From NCBI RefSeq assembly GCF_001975665.1, contig NZ_CP019419.1:2401501-2465500 (forward strand): a stretch of DNA of 64,000 nt, in the 5' to 3' direction. The notes beneath the pieces were generated by a model. That model had not been told where the DNA came from. It searched no databases and saw nothing but the letters and a program-made list of their open reading frames with translations. Origin of the DNA: Polaribacter reichenbachii (GTDB lineage Bacteria; Bacteroidota; Bacteroidia; Flavobacteriales; Flavobacteriaceae). The translations under genes were made by a program, and so were the position numbers. This document shows positions 49,030-58,505 of the stretch, in pieces (within the stretch, counting starts at the first letter, position 1; every line of letters begins with the position of its first letter).

Positions 49030-50463
49030 TTACAATCTTCTGGCTTTTAAATCGGCTTCAATTCGAATTTCTAAATTTTTATTTATTTCATAGAAAAACA
49101 ATAGTCCAACACCAATTAAAAACGGAATTGCAGGATATATACTAACGAGCATTTTAATACCTTGTGTAGCTGTTTCTGCTTGAGTATCTGCTTGTGGTTG
49201 ATAATTATATAAACCTAAAATCCAAGTAACCAAAGACCCACCAATAGTAAGGCCAAGTTTTAAACCTACCATCATTGCAGAGAATATAATAGCTGTTGCT
49301 CTTCTGTTGTTTTTCCATTCAGAAAAATCAGCAACATCAGCAATCATTGCCCATAAAAGAGGTATTGTAATTCCATAGAAAAATCCATGTAATATTTGAG
49401 AGATAAAGATTAACTCTACAGATTTCTTTGAGAAGAAATAAAACGTAATTATGAATATAGTTGAAACTAATAGAAATACTTTAAAAACATCTCTTTTACC
49501 GTATTTATCTGCTAATCTTTTAGAGAGACCAATACCAACTATCATAAAAATAATACCACCAGCATTAAATAAACCAAAACCTGCAGAAACAGGGTCTTCA
49601 CCAAAAAAATTAACTCCAATATTAGTCATAAAATCTAAAATTGGACTTATAAAAGAAGTTAACTCATTAGGATCTACATAATTTTTAAAGTAATATACAT
49701 AAGAACCACCTTTCATAGCTAATGTTACAAACACCAATGTTGTTAAAACTAGCATAATAATCCAAGGTTTATTTTTTGATAAATCTTTTAAATCTTCTTT
49801 TAAAGTTGATTTTTGTTCTGGTTTAGGAATAACTCGTTCTTTTGTAGTTAAAAAAGTAATTATCAGCATAATTGTACCAATAATTGCTAACCAAGTCATT
49901 ACTTTTTCTATACCAATAGCTTTATCTCCATTACCAGCAGATTCAATAATTGATAACATAAATACTTGCACAAAGAACTGCGCAAACATAACAGCAACAA
50001 ATCTGTAAGCAGACATACTGTTTCTTTCTTTCATATTACCAGTAATTACACCACTTAAAGCAGAGTAAGGTAGGTTGTTTGCTGCATAAAGTAAAAGCAG
50101 AAAAGTGTAAGTTACAACTGCGTAAACAACTTTTCCTTTGTAAGAAAAATCGGGTGTACTAAATGCTAATAAGGCTACCACTCCAAGAGGAATAGCAGTA
50201 AAAAGAATCCAAGGTCTAAATTTACCCCATTTAGAGGATGTTCTGTCTGCTAAGGCACCAATAATTGGGTTAAAACCTAAAGCAGCTACAAAACCAACTG
50301 TAAGCATAATTGCAGAAGCATGATTGGTGTCTAGACCATAAATATCTGTATAGAAATACGCTAAATAAGTAATTAATGTTTGAAAAACTAAGTTAGCAGC
50401 CAAATCACCAAGACTATAACCAATTTTTTCTAAAATTGATAATTTGTGTGATATTTTATTCAT
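49030..50463 (-). CDS. GPH-family sugar:cation symporter (477 aa)
   Basis: Twelve transmembrane helices with the glycoside-pentoside-hexuronide family features: KIGYSLGDLAANLVFQTLI at the start, the cytoplasmic loop NPIIGALADRTSSKWGKFRP near residue 66, and NNLPYSALSGVI near 128. GPH transporters bring oligosaccharides across the inner membrane with Na+ or H+. Being between GH115 and the cytoplasmic GH43, it most likely imports xylo-oligosaccharides or xylobiose; XynP/XynT of other bacteria are comparable. A long extracytoplasmic insert lies around residues 250-285. Confidence 0.92.
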   Translation of the reverse strand: MNKISHKLSILEKIGYSLGDLAANLVFQTLITYLAYFYTDIYGLDTNHASAIMLTVGFVAALGFNPIIGALADRTSSKWGKFRPWILFTAIPLGVVALLAFSTPDFSYKGKVVYAVVTYTFLLLLYAANNLPYSALSGVITGNMKERNSMSAYRFVAVMFAQFFVQVFMLSIIESAGNGDKAIGIEKVMTWLAIIGTIMLIITFLTTKERVIPKPEQKSTLKEDLKDLSKNKPWIIMLVLTTLVFVTLAMKGGSYVYYFKNYVDPNELTSFISPILDFMTNIGVNFFGEDPVSAGFGLFNAGGIIFMIVGIGLSKRLADKYGKRDVFKVFLLVSTIFIITFYFFSKKSVELIFISQILHGFFYGITIPLLWAMIADVADFSEWKNNRRATAIIFSAMMVGLKLGLTIGGSLVTWILGLYNYQPQADTQAETATQGIKMLVSIYPAIPFLIGVGLLFFYEINKNLEIRIEADLKARRL

Positions 50464-50495
50464 CTTGAAAATAGTTTAGTTAGTTGATTTTTAAT

Positions 50496-53117
50496 TTACT
50501 TTGAATTAGGACTTTGAGGAGGCCCAAAATAACTTTTAGGTATATCTTTTTTACCAGTTTCAATTACAATTTTTTGTAAGACTAAACCTTCATCAACTCT
50601 ATAATAATTTAAGGTATGGTTTCCTGCCTTGTCAATATTAAATTCAGTAGTAATTATCTTAATATTATCACCTACATTATTATGCCAATTACTTGGTACT
50701 TTTCCATTATAATTAAAAATTAAAGGATCTGAATCGTAATTTACCTGTGTTGGTTTTTTATCATTTAAAGACAAACCAAAATACATACCTTCTCTTGTTG
50801 AATAATTAATTGTTGGAGAAAAATAGGTATGTACTTTAATGTTTCCTTTATTTTTAAAATGAACATCATAAGAAAGTTTAGGTGAGTTTTCAGTTAATGA
50901 AACTCTTCCTTCTTTTATTGGTAATGAGATAACTGATGCTCCAGTTTTTCCTAAATTTTCAACAACTTTCCATTGAAATGGACTAGGTTCTGTTTTGTTT
51001 GTAAACTTATCAGCATCAAAAGAAATATAATTGTTATTTTCTATAAATCCTTTTGCACCTTTTGGAATATCAACTACTTTTTCTTCATTTTTAATTTCTT
51101 TTGTAGTTTTATCAACATCAACTAAAAAAGTTTCTGGAATATTATTTTGCTTTGGAGAATTCCAATAGGTATAACCAATATGCGTTTGTGCCATTATGCC
51201 ATTCCATTTTCCATTGGCTAATTCTTTATGATAAAATTCTGTGATTAAAGAATCTTTAATAAAAAGCTCTTTTACTTTTTTAGCATACTCATTAGCTTTA
51301 ATATTATTCTGTTTAGCATAAAATTTATTCTTTTCTGCAGCAATATATAATTCATTTAAAGTGGCAGCACCAACTACAGGATGTTCTACTAAATGATAAT
51401 AAGCATCTAGATATTCTTTAGGTAATTTTGCCTTTAAGGCAAGCGTTTGTTTTTCTAAACCTTTAAAGTTTGCCAATAATTTATCTGCCTCATTAAAGTT
51501 AGTTAAACTGTACTTTGGTATGTTTAATAATTCTGGTTTTCTATGCGCATTGTATTTGGTGTATTTTTTAAGTAAATCTGCTATTTCAAAAGCATATTCT
51601 TTTCCAAATTGTTTTGTAGCCCATTCTACATAATAATGTTGTAAATTGTCTGCAGTCCAATTATTAGGGTTCCAAGCAAAATCCATAAAAAACTCTAAAG
51701 GGAATTCTGTTGGTTTAATATCGCCAACATTTACAATCCATATTTTATCAACATTATGCTCGTAAGCTAAATTCATTTGCTCCCAAACACGTTCTATTTG
51801 CGTTGTATTTATCCACTTATAATTACGAGGACCACCAACATAATCAAAGTGATAATAAATACCATAACCACCTTCTCTTGGTTTAGCATCTAATGCAGGT
51901 AATTTTCTTAAATTGCCCCAATTATCATCACATAAAAGTAAAGTTACATCATCTGGCACTTGCATTCCTTTATCGTAATAATCTTGAACTTCTTTATATA
52001 AAGCCCACATTTGAGGTGTTTCTTCTGCTGGCTTACCAGTAACATTGGCTATAATTTTTCGTTGTTCGTTTACAACTTTCTCTAATAATTCAGTTGATGT
52101 TTCTTCGCTCATTGCTTCATCTCCATCACCTCTCATTCCTATAGTAATTAAAGATTCCCAGTCTTTAGCACGCTCCATTCCAGTTGTCCAGAATTTTGTA
52201 AGTTCTTTAGGATTTGTTTTAAAATTCCAATCGCCTTTTGCATAAGGGGCTTTCCATTCTGCATGTGCTCTAGCTAGAGGTTCGTGATGAGAAGTTCCCA
52301 TAACAATACCTAATTCATTTGCTAATTTTCCATTATTAGGATCATCAGTATAAAAAGCACGAGGAGACCACATTGCTGGCCATAAATAGTTTCCTTTCAT
52401 TCTTAAGATTAACTCAAATACATGACTGTAAAACTTTGAATTAAATCCTCCAAATTTTGGGTACGCCCAACCAGTTAATCCAGGAGCTTCATCATTTATA
52501 AAAATTCCACGATATTTAACTTTTGGTGTTCCTTTTGAATAAGATCCTCTAGTGATATAAATATTTTCTTTTTTCTTTACTGGTATATCTGCCCAGAAAT
52601 AAAGAGGAGATACTCCAATTTCGTAAGAGACATCAAACATACCGTAAATTGTTCCGCGTTTATCACTACCAACAATAACTAAAGCTTCTTCTACACCTTC
52701 AAATGGATTTTGAATAGTTTCGATTAAAAAGGTTTCCCATTTTCCCTTGATTGGTGAAACATTGATCTTTTTTTCTTTAATTAATTGATCAATTAAATTG
52801 CTATGTCCAATGGTACCAACAATAATTACTTTCTTATGATTAGGTACTTTGTTTGTAATTAATTTAGGCTTTTTACCTGTAACTCGCTCTATATCTTCTT
52901 GAAAAATTTTCGCAATTTTTTTGACACCTATAAAATCAGATTCACTTACATAAATTGGGCTAGAATCAGTATTAGAACTGATTAATAAACCTTGAGATTC
53001 ATTTATATAAGTGTTTATATTATTTGCTAAATTATCTGTGTTATTTTCTTGTTTACATGACGAAGTGAGTATTATAATACTGATAAAAAGAGTGAGATAT
53101 TTATTTAATATTCTCAT
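50496..53117 (-). CDS. GH115 alpha-glucuronidase, lipoprotein, short form (873 aa)
   Basis: GH115 enzymes remove (4-O-methyl-)glucuronic acid side chains from xylan. A lipoprotein signal (LTSSCKQ, Cys21) is followed by the N-terminal domain (about 40-190), the TIM-barrel with WPAMWSPRAFYTDDPNNG near 250, TIGMRGDGDEAMSEETSTEL near 330 and LLLCDDNWGNLRKLP near 395, and a C-terminal domain from about residue 685 that starts GFIENNNYISFDAD. Relative to the second GH115 (58640-61555) it lacks a domain of about 110 residues before this end, where only a short Lys/Glu-rich linker is found. It starts 2 nt after the GH10 gene. Confidence 0.93.
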   Translation of the reverse strand: MRILNKYLTLFISIIILTSSCKQENNTDNLANNINTYINESQGLLISSNTDSSPIYVSESDFIGVKKIAKIFQEDIERVTGKKPKLITNKVPNHKKVIIVGTIGHSNLIDQLIKEKKINVSPIKGKWETFLIETIQNPFEGVEEALVIVGSDKRGTIYGMFDVSYEIGVSPLYFWADIPVKKKENIYITRGSYSKGTPKVKYRGIFINDEAPGLTGWAYPKFGGFNSKFYSHVFELILRMKGNYLWPAMWSPRAFYTDDPNNGKLANELGIVMGTSHHEPLARAHAEWKAPYAKGDWNFKTNPKELTKFWTTGMERAKDWESLITIGMRGDGDEAMSEETSTELLEKVVNEQRKIIANVTGKPAEETPQMWALYKEVQDYYDKGMQVPDDVTLLLCDDNWGNLRKLPALDAKPREGGYGIYYHFDYVGGPRNYKWINTTQIERVWEQMNLAYEHNVDKIWIVNVGDIKPTEFPLEFFMDFAWNPNNWTADNLQHYYVEWATKQFGKEYAFEIADLLKKYTKYNAHRKPELLNIPKYSLTNFNEADKLLANFKGLEKQTLALKAKLPKEYLDAYYHLVEHPVVGAATLNELYIAAEKNKFYAKQNNIKANEYAKKVKELFIKDSLITEFYHKELANGKWNGIMAQTHIGYTYWNSPKQNNIPETFLVDVDKTTKEIKNEEKVVDIPKGAKGFIENNNYISFDADKFTNKTEPSPFQWKVVENLGKTGASVISLPIKEGRVSLTENSPKLSYDVHFKNKGNIKVHTYFSPTINYSTREGMYFGLSLNDKKPTQVNYDSDPLIFNYNGKVPSNWHNNVGDNIKIITTEFNIDKAGNHTLNYYRVDEGLVLQKIVIETGKKDIPKSYFGPPQSPNSK

Positions 53118-53119
53118 AA

Positions 53120-54241
53120 TTATCTAGATTTTAAACTTAATATTTCATAATAAGCTTTTTTAGGATTATTATTTCTATCAAATAATAAAGTGTAGTCTGA
53201 CCTTCCTTCTACAGGCCAATTATTTTTCCAAGATTGTTCATCATTTACACCCCAAAATGTTACACGATCAATTTTGTCTTTATGTTTTAAAAACAATTTA
53301 AAAATGTTTTTATAACGTTGTGCTAATTGTTCTTGTATTTCCTCTGGAAGACCATCTTTATAAGGGTTCATTCTATCAGAATTTTCTGCTCGTTTATTAA
53401 TATCTGCTCCAGCATTTTCCCAAGGACTTGGTAATACTGTAACATCTAATTCTGTAATCATTACTTTAACTCCAAGTGATGAAAATTTTACGATGCTATT
53501 TTCTATTTCATCTAATGTTGGTCTGGTTAACCCCCAATGGCCTTGCATTCCTATACCATCTATTTTTGCTCCATTTTCTTGTAACATTTTAACCAGTTTT
53601 ATGGCACCATCTCTTTTTGAAGGTACACACATACTATAGTCATTATAGTATAACTCAGCATTGGGATCTGCTTTTTCTGCAAGTTTAAATGCATCAACTA
53701 AATATTGATCTCCTAAAAGATTATAAAAAATTGATTTTCTTAATGTACCATCATCATTAAGGGCTTCATTTACAACATCCCAACCACCAATCTTACCTTT
53801 ATATCTTCCTGCTAATTTGGTAATGTGGTTTTGCATAAAATCTTTTAATTCAGTGCTGTCTTTAATACCATTAACCCATTTAGGTAATTGGCTATGCCAA
53901 ATTAGATTGTGTGCTAAAATGAACATATCATTTTTAGTACCAAGCTCTACAAATTTATCTGATATATCAAAACTGAATTCGCCTTTATTAGGTTGAATAT
54001 GCATAGATTTCATCATATTTTCAGCAGTAATGCTATTAAATTGTTTTTTAATTAAAGAAGCTTCTTTTTCAGAAATTTCACCAATAATTTGTTTAGTATT
54101 TAAAGCTGTACCAATTAAAAAATCATCTTTATAAACTTCTTTTAAAGTTATTGATTCAGATGAGTTTTGAGCCTTTTTACAGTTAATTAGAGATAAAGTT
54201 AAGCAGGTGAAAAGAATTGTTTTTAAATGTTTTAGTACCAT
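53120..54241 (-). CDS. GH10 endo-beta-1,4-xylanase, lipoprotein (373 aa)
   Basis: A single-domain family 10 xylanase. Lipobox SLINC (Cys21) predicts an outer-membrane or periplasmic lipoprotein. The acid/base is Glu159 (WDVVNEALND) and the nucleophile Glu264 (VMITELDVTVL). Further GH10 motifs: TAENMMKSMHIQP, LIWHSQLPKW and TFWGVNDEQSW. There is no carbohydrate-binding module. It cuts the xylan backbone or large xylo-oligosaccharides. A palindromic LacI-type operator lies directly upstream (54256-54271), so this gene probably begins an internal regulated transcript. Confidence 0.96.
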   Translation of the reverse strand: MVLKHLKTILFTCLTLSLINCKKAQNSSESITLKEVYKDDFLIGTALNTKQIIGEISEKEASLIKKQFNSITAENMMKSMHIQPNKGEFSFDISDKFVELGTKNDMFILAHNLIWHSQLPKWVNGIKDSTELKDFMQNHITKLAGRYKGKIGGWDVVNEALNDDGTLRKSIFYNLLGDQYLVDAFKLAEKADPNAELYYNDYSMCVPSKRDGAIKLVKMLQENGAKIDGIGMQGHWGLTRPTLDEIENSIVKFSSLGVKVMITELDVTVLPSPWENAGADINKRAENSDRMNPYKDGLPEEIQEQLAQRYKNIFKLFLKHKDKIDRVTFWGVNDEQSWKNNWPVEGRSDYTLLFDRNNNPKKAYYEILSLKSR

Positions 54242-54255
54242 AAATAATTAGTTTA

Positions 54256-54278
54256 ACGCAATCGGTTGCGTAAAGGTA
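54256..54278 (-). promoter_or_regulatory. LacI-type operator and -7-like box before the GH10 gene
   Basis: ACGCAATCGGTTGCGT (54256-54271) is a palindrome with 6-bp arms and matches the CGCAAnCGnTTGCG form of LacI-family operators. On the minus strand TACCTTTA (54271-54278) adjoins it, close to TAnnTTTG, placing the operator over the expected transcription start, 15 nt before the GH10 ATG. The two LacI-type regulators at 56164-58256 are the obvious candidates. Confidence 0.75.
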
Positions 54279-56033
54279 TTAATTTTTTTCTGTTTTTGGT
54301 ACTATTTTTTTAAAATGATTGTTAGAAGCGTACATTGCTAGGTAAGTGCCTACAAAACCACCAGCTTCTTTAGTACTTAATAGTTTAGCATCAATATTTA
54401 AAGCAATTGGTTTCCAATTATTGTTGTTGTTTAATTGATAATAAAAACTATAGTATCTATTATTTCCTTCAATCTTAAGTGTGATTTCGTCTAATGAGTT
54501 AATGTTAAGTGTTTTTTTATCAATGAATTGTGGGGTTTTGTCTTTTGTTTTAGAATGTGCTTTTTCAACAAATACATCTATAGTTTCATTTGAGTTTTTT
54601 TTAACACCTAAATACAAGTAGTGAGATTCATTTTGAAAAGCAACTAATCCTGCAGTTTGGTTTGTGGTTTTAAAGTTGAAATGAACTTTTGTAGCTGCAT
54701 CAAATTTTAAATGTTGTTGTCTTCTACCAATAAAAGAAAAGTTTTTTTGCTCTTTTATATTTAAATCTCTTAATGGAATTTTAAGATAACCATTTTCTAA
54801 CTGATGCCATTGTTTTTCTGGTGTTCTAATAAAATTCCATTCTAAACTCAAAGAGGAGTCATTAAAGTTATCTTTCCAATTAAAGTTACCATTGGTAGGT
54901 TTTTTATAGTTTTTTGAGAATTCTAGATTTGGTCTTTTATGAGTTGGTAGTATAGGTTGTTTTCCATCAACAAAATATGGCCAATCGTTTTCCCATTTAA
55001 CTGGTAGTAAAAATGTTTCTCTACCTGTATTGTAAAGATCACCTTCATAAGGTCTACATCCTAAAAAAACTGACCACCAATCTCCATTTGGTAGTTCAAC
55101 AAAATCTGCGTGACCTGTTGTAGTAATATTATTTTTTCTATTTGGATCTAGATGTTTTTGTGTTAGAATTGGATTGTTTTTATAACCTTCGTATGGGCCA
55201 AACACATCTTTGCTTCTAAAAACTACTTCTGTATGATTAAAACCTGTACCACCTTGTGCACAAATAAGATAATAATAATTATTTTTTTTGATAATGTGTG
55301 GAGCTTCAATCCAAACTGGTTTTTGGCTTAAATCAGTTCCACCATTTACAATTAGTTTTGATTCGCCTATAATTTTAAAATTTTCAATGTCATATTCAAA
55401 CATATAAATTGCTCTATGACCATCGTGTAATGTAATATTATTTGGTGGAGGCCCATTATGAGTTATGTAAACTTTACCATTGTCATCAAAAAATATATCA
55501 GGATCAATACCATTTACACCCTCTATGAAAATAGGATCGGACCAAGGTCCTGCTGGATCTTTTGAAGTAACTATAAAATTACCTCCAGAAGTAACATTGG
55601 TACAAATAACATAAAATGTGCCATTATTATACCTAATTGTTGGCGCAAACATACCTTTAGAAACTCCAGCTTCTTTAAAATCAGCTTGTTCTTTTCTGTT
55701 TATAACGTGTCCAATTTGCTTCCAATTAACTAAATCTGAACTTTCAAAAATTGGAATACCTGGAAAATAACTGAATGATGATGTTATTAAATAAAATTTG
55801 CCATTTGCGCTACAAATACTTGGATCTGGATAAAATCCTGATAAAATAGGATTGTGAAATTCTCTCATTGTGTCTATTTCTTTTGAAAATATTTCATCTT
55901 TTCCATTGTAGTTAAACCATTGAAAGGCAACATTATTATTTAATACAACCGGTTGCATTTTTTCATTTAATTTTTTACAACCAAAAAGGATAGAACATAA
56001 AGAAAAGGCTATAAAAATTGTTTTTTTTAACAT
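54279..56033 (-). CDS. GH43 beta-xylosidase-like lipoprotein with C-terminal lectin-like domain (584 aa)
   Basis: Lipobox ILFGC (Cys19). Residues 58-355 are a GH43 propeller: base Asp70 in NPILSGFYPDPSIC, GVNGIDPDIFFDDNG near 175 and the acid Glu in WIEAPHIIKKNNYYY near 240. From about residue 385 a beta-xylosidase C-terminal concanavalin-like domain follows (FNDSSLSLEWNFIRTPEKQW, later GLVAFQNESHYLYLGV). This layout is typical of xylan-debranching or exo-acting GH43 enzymes. First gene of the nine-gene operon, divergent from the LacI genes. Confidence 0.92.
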   Translation of the reverse strand: MLKKTIFIAFSLCSILFGCKKLNEKMQPVVLNNNVAFQWFNYNGKDEIFSKEIDTMREFHNPILSGFYPDPSICSANGKFYLITSSFSYFPGIPIFESSDLVNWKQIGHVINRKEQADFKEAGVSKGMFAPTIRYNNGTFYVICTNVTSGGNFIVTSKDPAGPWSDPIFIEGVNGIDPDIFFDDNGKVYITHNGPPPNNITLHDGHRAIYMFEYDIENFKIIGESKLIVNGGTDLSQKPVWIEAPHIIKKNNYYYLICAQGGTGFNHTEVVFRSKDVFGPYEGYKNNPILTQKHLDPNRKNNITTTGHADFVELPNGDWWSVFLGCRPYEGDLYNTGRETFLLPVKWENDWPYFVDGKQPILPTHKRPNLEFSKNYKKPTNGNFNWKDNFNDSSLSLEWNFIRTPEKQWHQLENGYLKIPLRDLNIKEQKNFSFIGRRQQHLKFDAATKVHFNFKTTNQTAGLVAFQNESHYLYLGVKKNSNETIDVFVEKAHSKTKDKTPQFIDKKTLNINSLDEITLKIEGNNRYYSFYYQLNNNNNWKPIALNIDAKLLSTKEAGGFVGTYLAMYASNNHFKKIVPKTEKN

Positions 56034-56137
56034 TTTAAGTGATTTTTTTAGTAAATTTAAAGAGTTTACAATTTACATAATAATATTTAGCTATAAAAAA
56101 TCTATGCAATGGAATTCGTAAAGTATTTTATAAATAC

Positions 56138-56145
56138 TAAATTTG
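56138..56145 (+). promoter_or_regulatory. Candidate -7 box for the LacI genes
   Basis: TAAATTTG matches TAnnTTTG, 18 nt before the first lacI-type start codon. The 130-nt divergent region 56034-56163 has no palindrome of the CGCAA-TTGCG type, which suggests that the regulators do not act from here. Confidence 0.5.
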
Positions 56146-56163
56146 CCTCTTTAAAAGAATTAT

Positions 56164-57192
56164 ATGATTAACAAAAAGGATGTTACTATTTACGACATCG
56201 CTTCGAAATTAAATCTTTCCTCTTCAACAGTTTCAAGAGCGTTAAGAAATAGCCCTAGTATTAGTAAAAAAACTATTAGTAAAATAAAGAAAACGGCTGA
56301 TGAAATGGGCTATCGTCCAAACACATTAGCTGCAAGTTTGCGGGGAAACAAATCTAATTCTATTGGTATTTTAGTTCCTACTGTAAAGCAACCTTTTCTT
56401 TCTTCATTAATTAGTGGTATAGAAGTAATAGCTCAAAAAGCAGGTTACAATGTGATTATTGCTCAGTCTCATGATTCTTATGAGGATGAAGTTGCCTTAA
56501 CTAAGGCACTTTACGGCAGTAGAGTTAGTGGTATTATTTGTTCATTGGCGATGCACACTAAAAAAACTGCACATTTTCAGAAATTTATTGATAAAAAAAT
56601 ACCTTTGGTGTTTGTGGATAGAATTCCAAAAGATAATATTGCCTCTCGAGTAATGATTGATAATTACGCTGCAGGACGCAAAGCTACTATGCATCTTATT
56701 TCACAGGGCTGTAACCGAATTGCATATCTAGCAGCAGGTTCTGATTATAGTATTTTTAATGAAAGAAAAAAAGGGTACTTAAACGCTTTAAAAGAAGCTA
56801 ATCTTCCTATTGAAGAGGATCTTATTGTGAAGCTTGATGATGTTACTTATGAAGATGCTATAAAAGCAACAAATAAACTACTTGATTTAAAAAATCCACC
56901 AGATGCAATATTTGCGCCTGCTGATATTTTAGGAGTAGGAGTAATAAAATCTGCAAAGATAAGGGGAATAAAAATACCTGAAGAATTGGCTATTATCGGT
57001 TTTAATGATGATCCCATTGCTTCAATTGTAGATCCAGAATTATCTACTGTTTATCATCCTTCTGTAAAAATGGGTGAAATATCAGCCTCTAAGATCTTAG
57101 AATATCTTAAAAAACCTAAAAGTGAAGATTTTATGGATATTTCACTTTTAAATACTGATGTTATTGTTAGAGCATCTTCAAAACGAAAATAA
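56164..57192 (+). CDS. LacI-family transcription regulator, first of a tandem pair (342 aa)
   Basis: Helix-turn-helix TIYDIASKLNLSSSTVSRAL at residues 8-27, hinge helix LAASLRGNKS near 57, and a periplasmic-binding-like effector domain (SIGILVPTVKQPFLSSLISG, VFVDRIPKDNIASRVMIDNY, IIGFNDDPIASIVDPELST). It probably represses the xylan genes and releases DNA on binding a xylan-derived sugar; the effector is unknown. The gene is divergent from the operon and followed after 35 nt by a paralogue with the same recognition helix. Confidence 0.93.
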   Translation: MINKKDVTIYDIASKLNLSSSTVSRALRNSPSISKKTISKIKKTADEMGYRPNTLAASLRGNKSNSIGILVPTVKQPFLSSLISGIEVIAQKAGYNVIIAQSHDSYEDEVALTKALYGSRVSGIICSLAMHTKKTAHFQKFIDKKIPLVFVDRIPKDNIASRVMIDNYAAGRKATMHLISQGCNRIAYLAAGSDYSIFNERKKGYLNALKEANLPIEEDLIVKLDDVTYEDAIKATNKLLDLKNPPDAIFAPADILGVGVIKSAKIRGIKIPEELAIIGFNDDPIASIVDPELSTVYHPSVKMGEISASKILEYLKKPKSEDFMDISLLNTDVIVRASSKRK

Positions 57193-57227
57193 ATTTAACA
57201 ACAAATTTGGGTTTTAAACACAATTAA

Positions 57228-58256
57228 ATGACTCTTAAAAAAGATATAACTATATATGACATCGCTTCAAAATTAGAGCTTTCCTCTTCAACAGTTTCAA
57301 GAGCGTTAAGAAACAATCCCAGTATTAGTAAAAAAACAATAGATAAAATTCAAAAAGCTGCTAAGGAAATGGGATATCGCCCAAATAAACTAGCAGCGAG
57401 TTTAAGAGGTAATAAAACCAAAACCATTGGAGTTTTAATTTCTAAAATAGAAAGACCTTTTCTATCTTCATTAATTAGCGGAATTGAAGTTAAAGCTCAA
57501 GAATCTGGGTATAACGTAATTATTGCACAATCTCATGATTCTTATGAGGACGAAGTTAATCTAGCAAAAACATTATACAGTAATAGAGTAAGTGGTGTAA
57601 TTTGTTCTTTAGCTATGGATACAAAAGATACAAGTCATTTTCAACAATTTATAGATAAAGGAATTCCCCTTGTTTTCGTAGATAGGGTTCCAAGAGATTT
57701 TAACACTTTTCTTGTTATGATTGATAATTTTTCTGCAGGTTATAAAGCCACCAAACATCTTATTGAACAAGGTTGTAAAAGAATTGCGCATTTTACTGGA
57801 TCGCAATTAAGATATATTTATAGCGAAAGAAAGAGAGGTTACATAGCAGCTTTAAAAGATTATAACTTGCCACTTGATGAATCTTTAATTTGTTATTTTG
57901 ATAACTTAAGTTATAAAGAAGGTGAAAAAATTACAACAGAATTATTATCTCGTGAAAACCCACCAGATGGTATTTTTGCAACAAATGATACATCTGCTGT
58001 TGCTGCAATAAAAGCTGCCAAAAAAATGAATGTTAAAATTCCTGAAGATTTGGCTATAATTGGTTTTAATGATGATCCAATAGCAACTATTATAGAACCA
58101 CAACTTTCAACAGGTACACATCCTGCAGTAAAAATGGGGGTAATTTCTGCAACTAAAGTTTTAGAGTATCTTAAAAAACCTAAAAATCAAGATTTTATGG
58201 AAATCACTTTGTTAAATACTGATATTATTGTTAGAGAATCTTCTAAACGTAAATAA
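57228..58256 (+). CDS. LacI-family transcription regulator, second of a tandem pair (342 aa)
   Basis: Same length as the upstream regulator and obviously paralogous. The recognition region (ASKLELSSSTVSRALRNNPS) and hinge (LAASLRGNKT) are almost the same, so both should bind the same operator. Differences concentrate in the effector domain: VPRDFNTFLVMIDNF against IPKDNIASRVMIDNY, FTGSQLRYIYSERKRGYI against AAGSDYSIFNERKKGYL. This suggests that the two sense different sugars, for example xylo-oligosaccharides and glucuronate-containing ones (inference). Confidence 0.93.
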   Translation: MTLKKDITIYDIASKLELSSSTVSRALRNNPSISKKTIDKIQKAAKEMGYRPNKLAASLRGNKTKTIGVLISKIERPFLSSLISGIEVKAQESGYNVIIAQSHDSYEDEVNLAKTLYSNRVSGVICSLAMDTKDTSHFQQFIDKGIPLVFVDRVPRDFNTFLVMIDNFSAGYKATKHLIEQGCKRIAHFTGSQLRYIYSERKRGYIAALKDYNLPLDESLICYFDNLSYKEGEKITTELLSRENPPDGIFATNDTSAVAAIKAAKKMNVKIPEDLAIIGFNDDPIATIIEPQLSTGTHPAVKMGVISATKVLEYLKKPKNQDFMEITLLNTDIIVRESSKRK

Positions 58257-58295
58257 ACTTAACAACCAAATACTTTAGGTAACTATAAACTTAAT

Positions 58296-58505
58296 TCAAG
58301 AAAAATACTTACTAAAATTAAAGCTGCAATCATTGATAAAAAATAAGGCTCCAATACCTGCACAACCACTTGCTAAAGAGTAGACAATAAAAATATTACT
58401 TTGAGGAATAACCAATCCTGTGGTTGCTGAACTAACATTATCAGCTACACCAAATTCTTTATTATAACTTTCTTTTTCCATTTGATCAGACATAAAACTA
58501 CCAAT
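58296..58505 (-). pseudogene. Fragment of a TRAP transporter large permease (DctM-like)
   Basis: A stretch of about 65 codons reads QMEKESYNKEFGVADN, SSATTGLVIPQSNIFIVYSL and ASGCAGIGALF. This corresponds to the conserved DctM core (MEKxGYxxxFAxAV, TTGxxIPPSN, YSLxxG). Both the N-terminal helices and nearly everything after this core are missing. A following stretch in another frame (SMIAALILVSIFLEL) may be a further membrane-helix piece. No intact permease gene is nearby. Confidence 0.75.
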
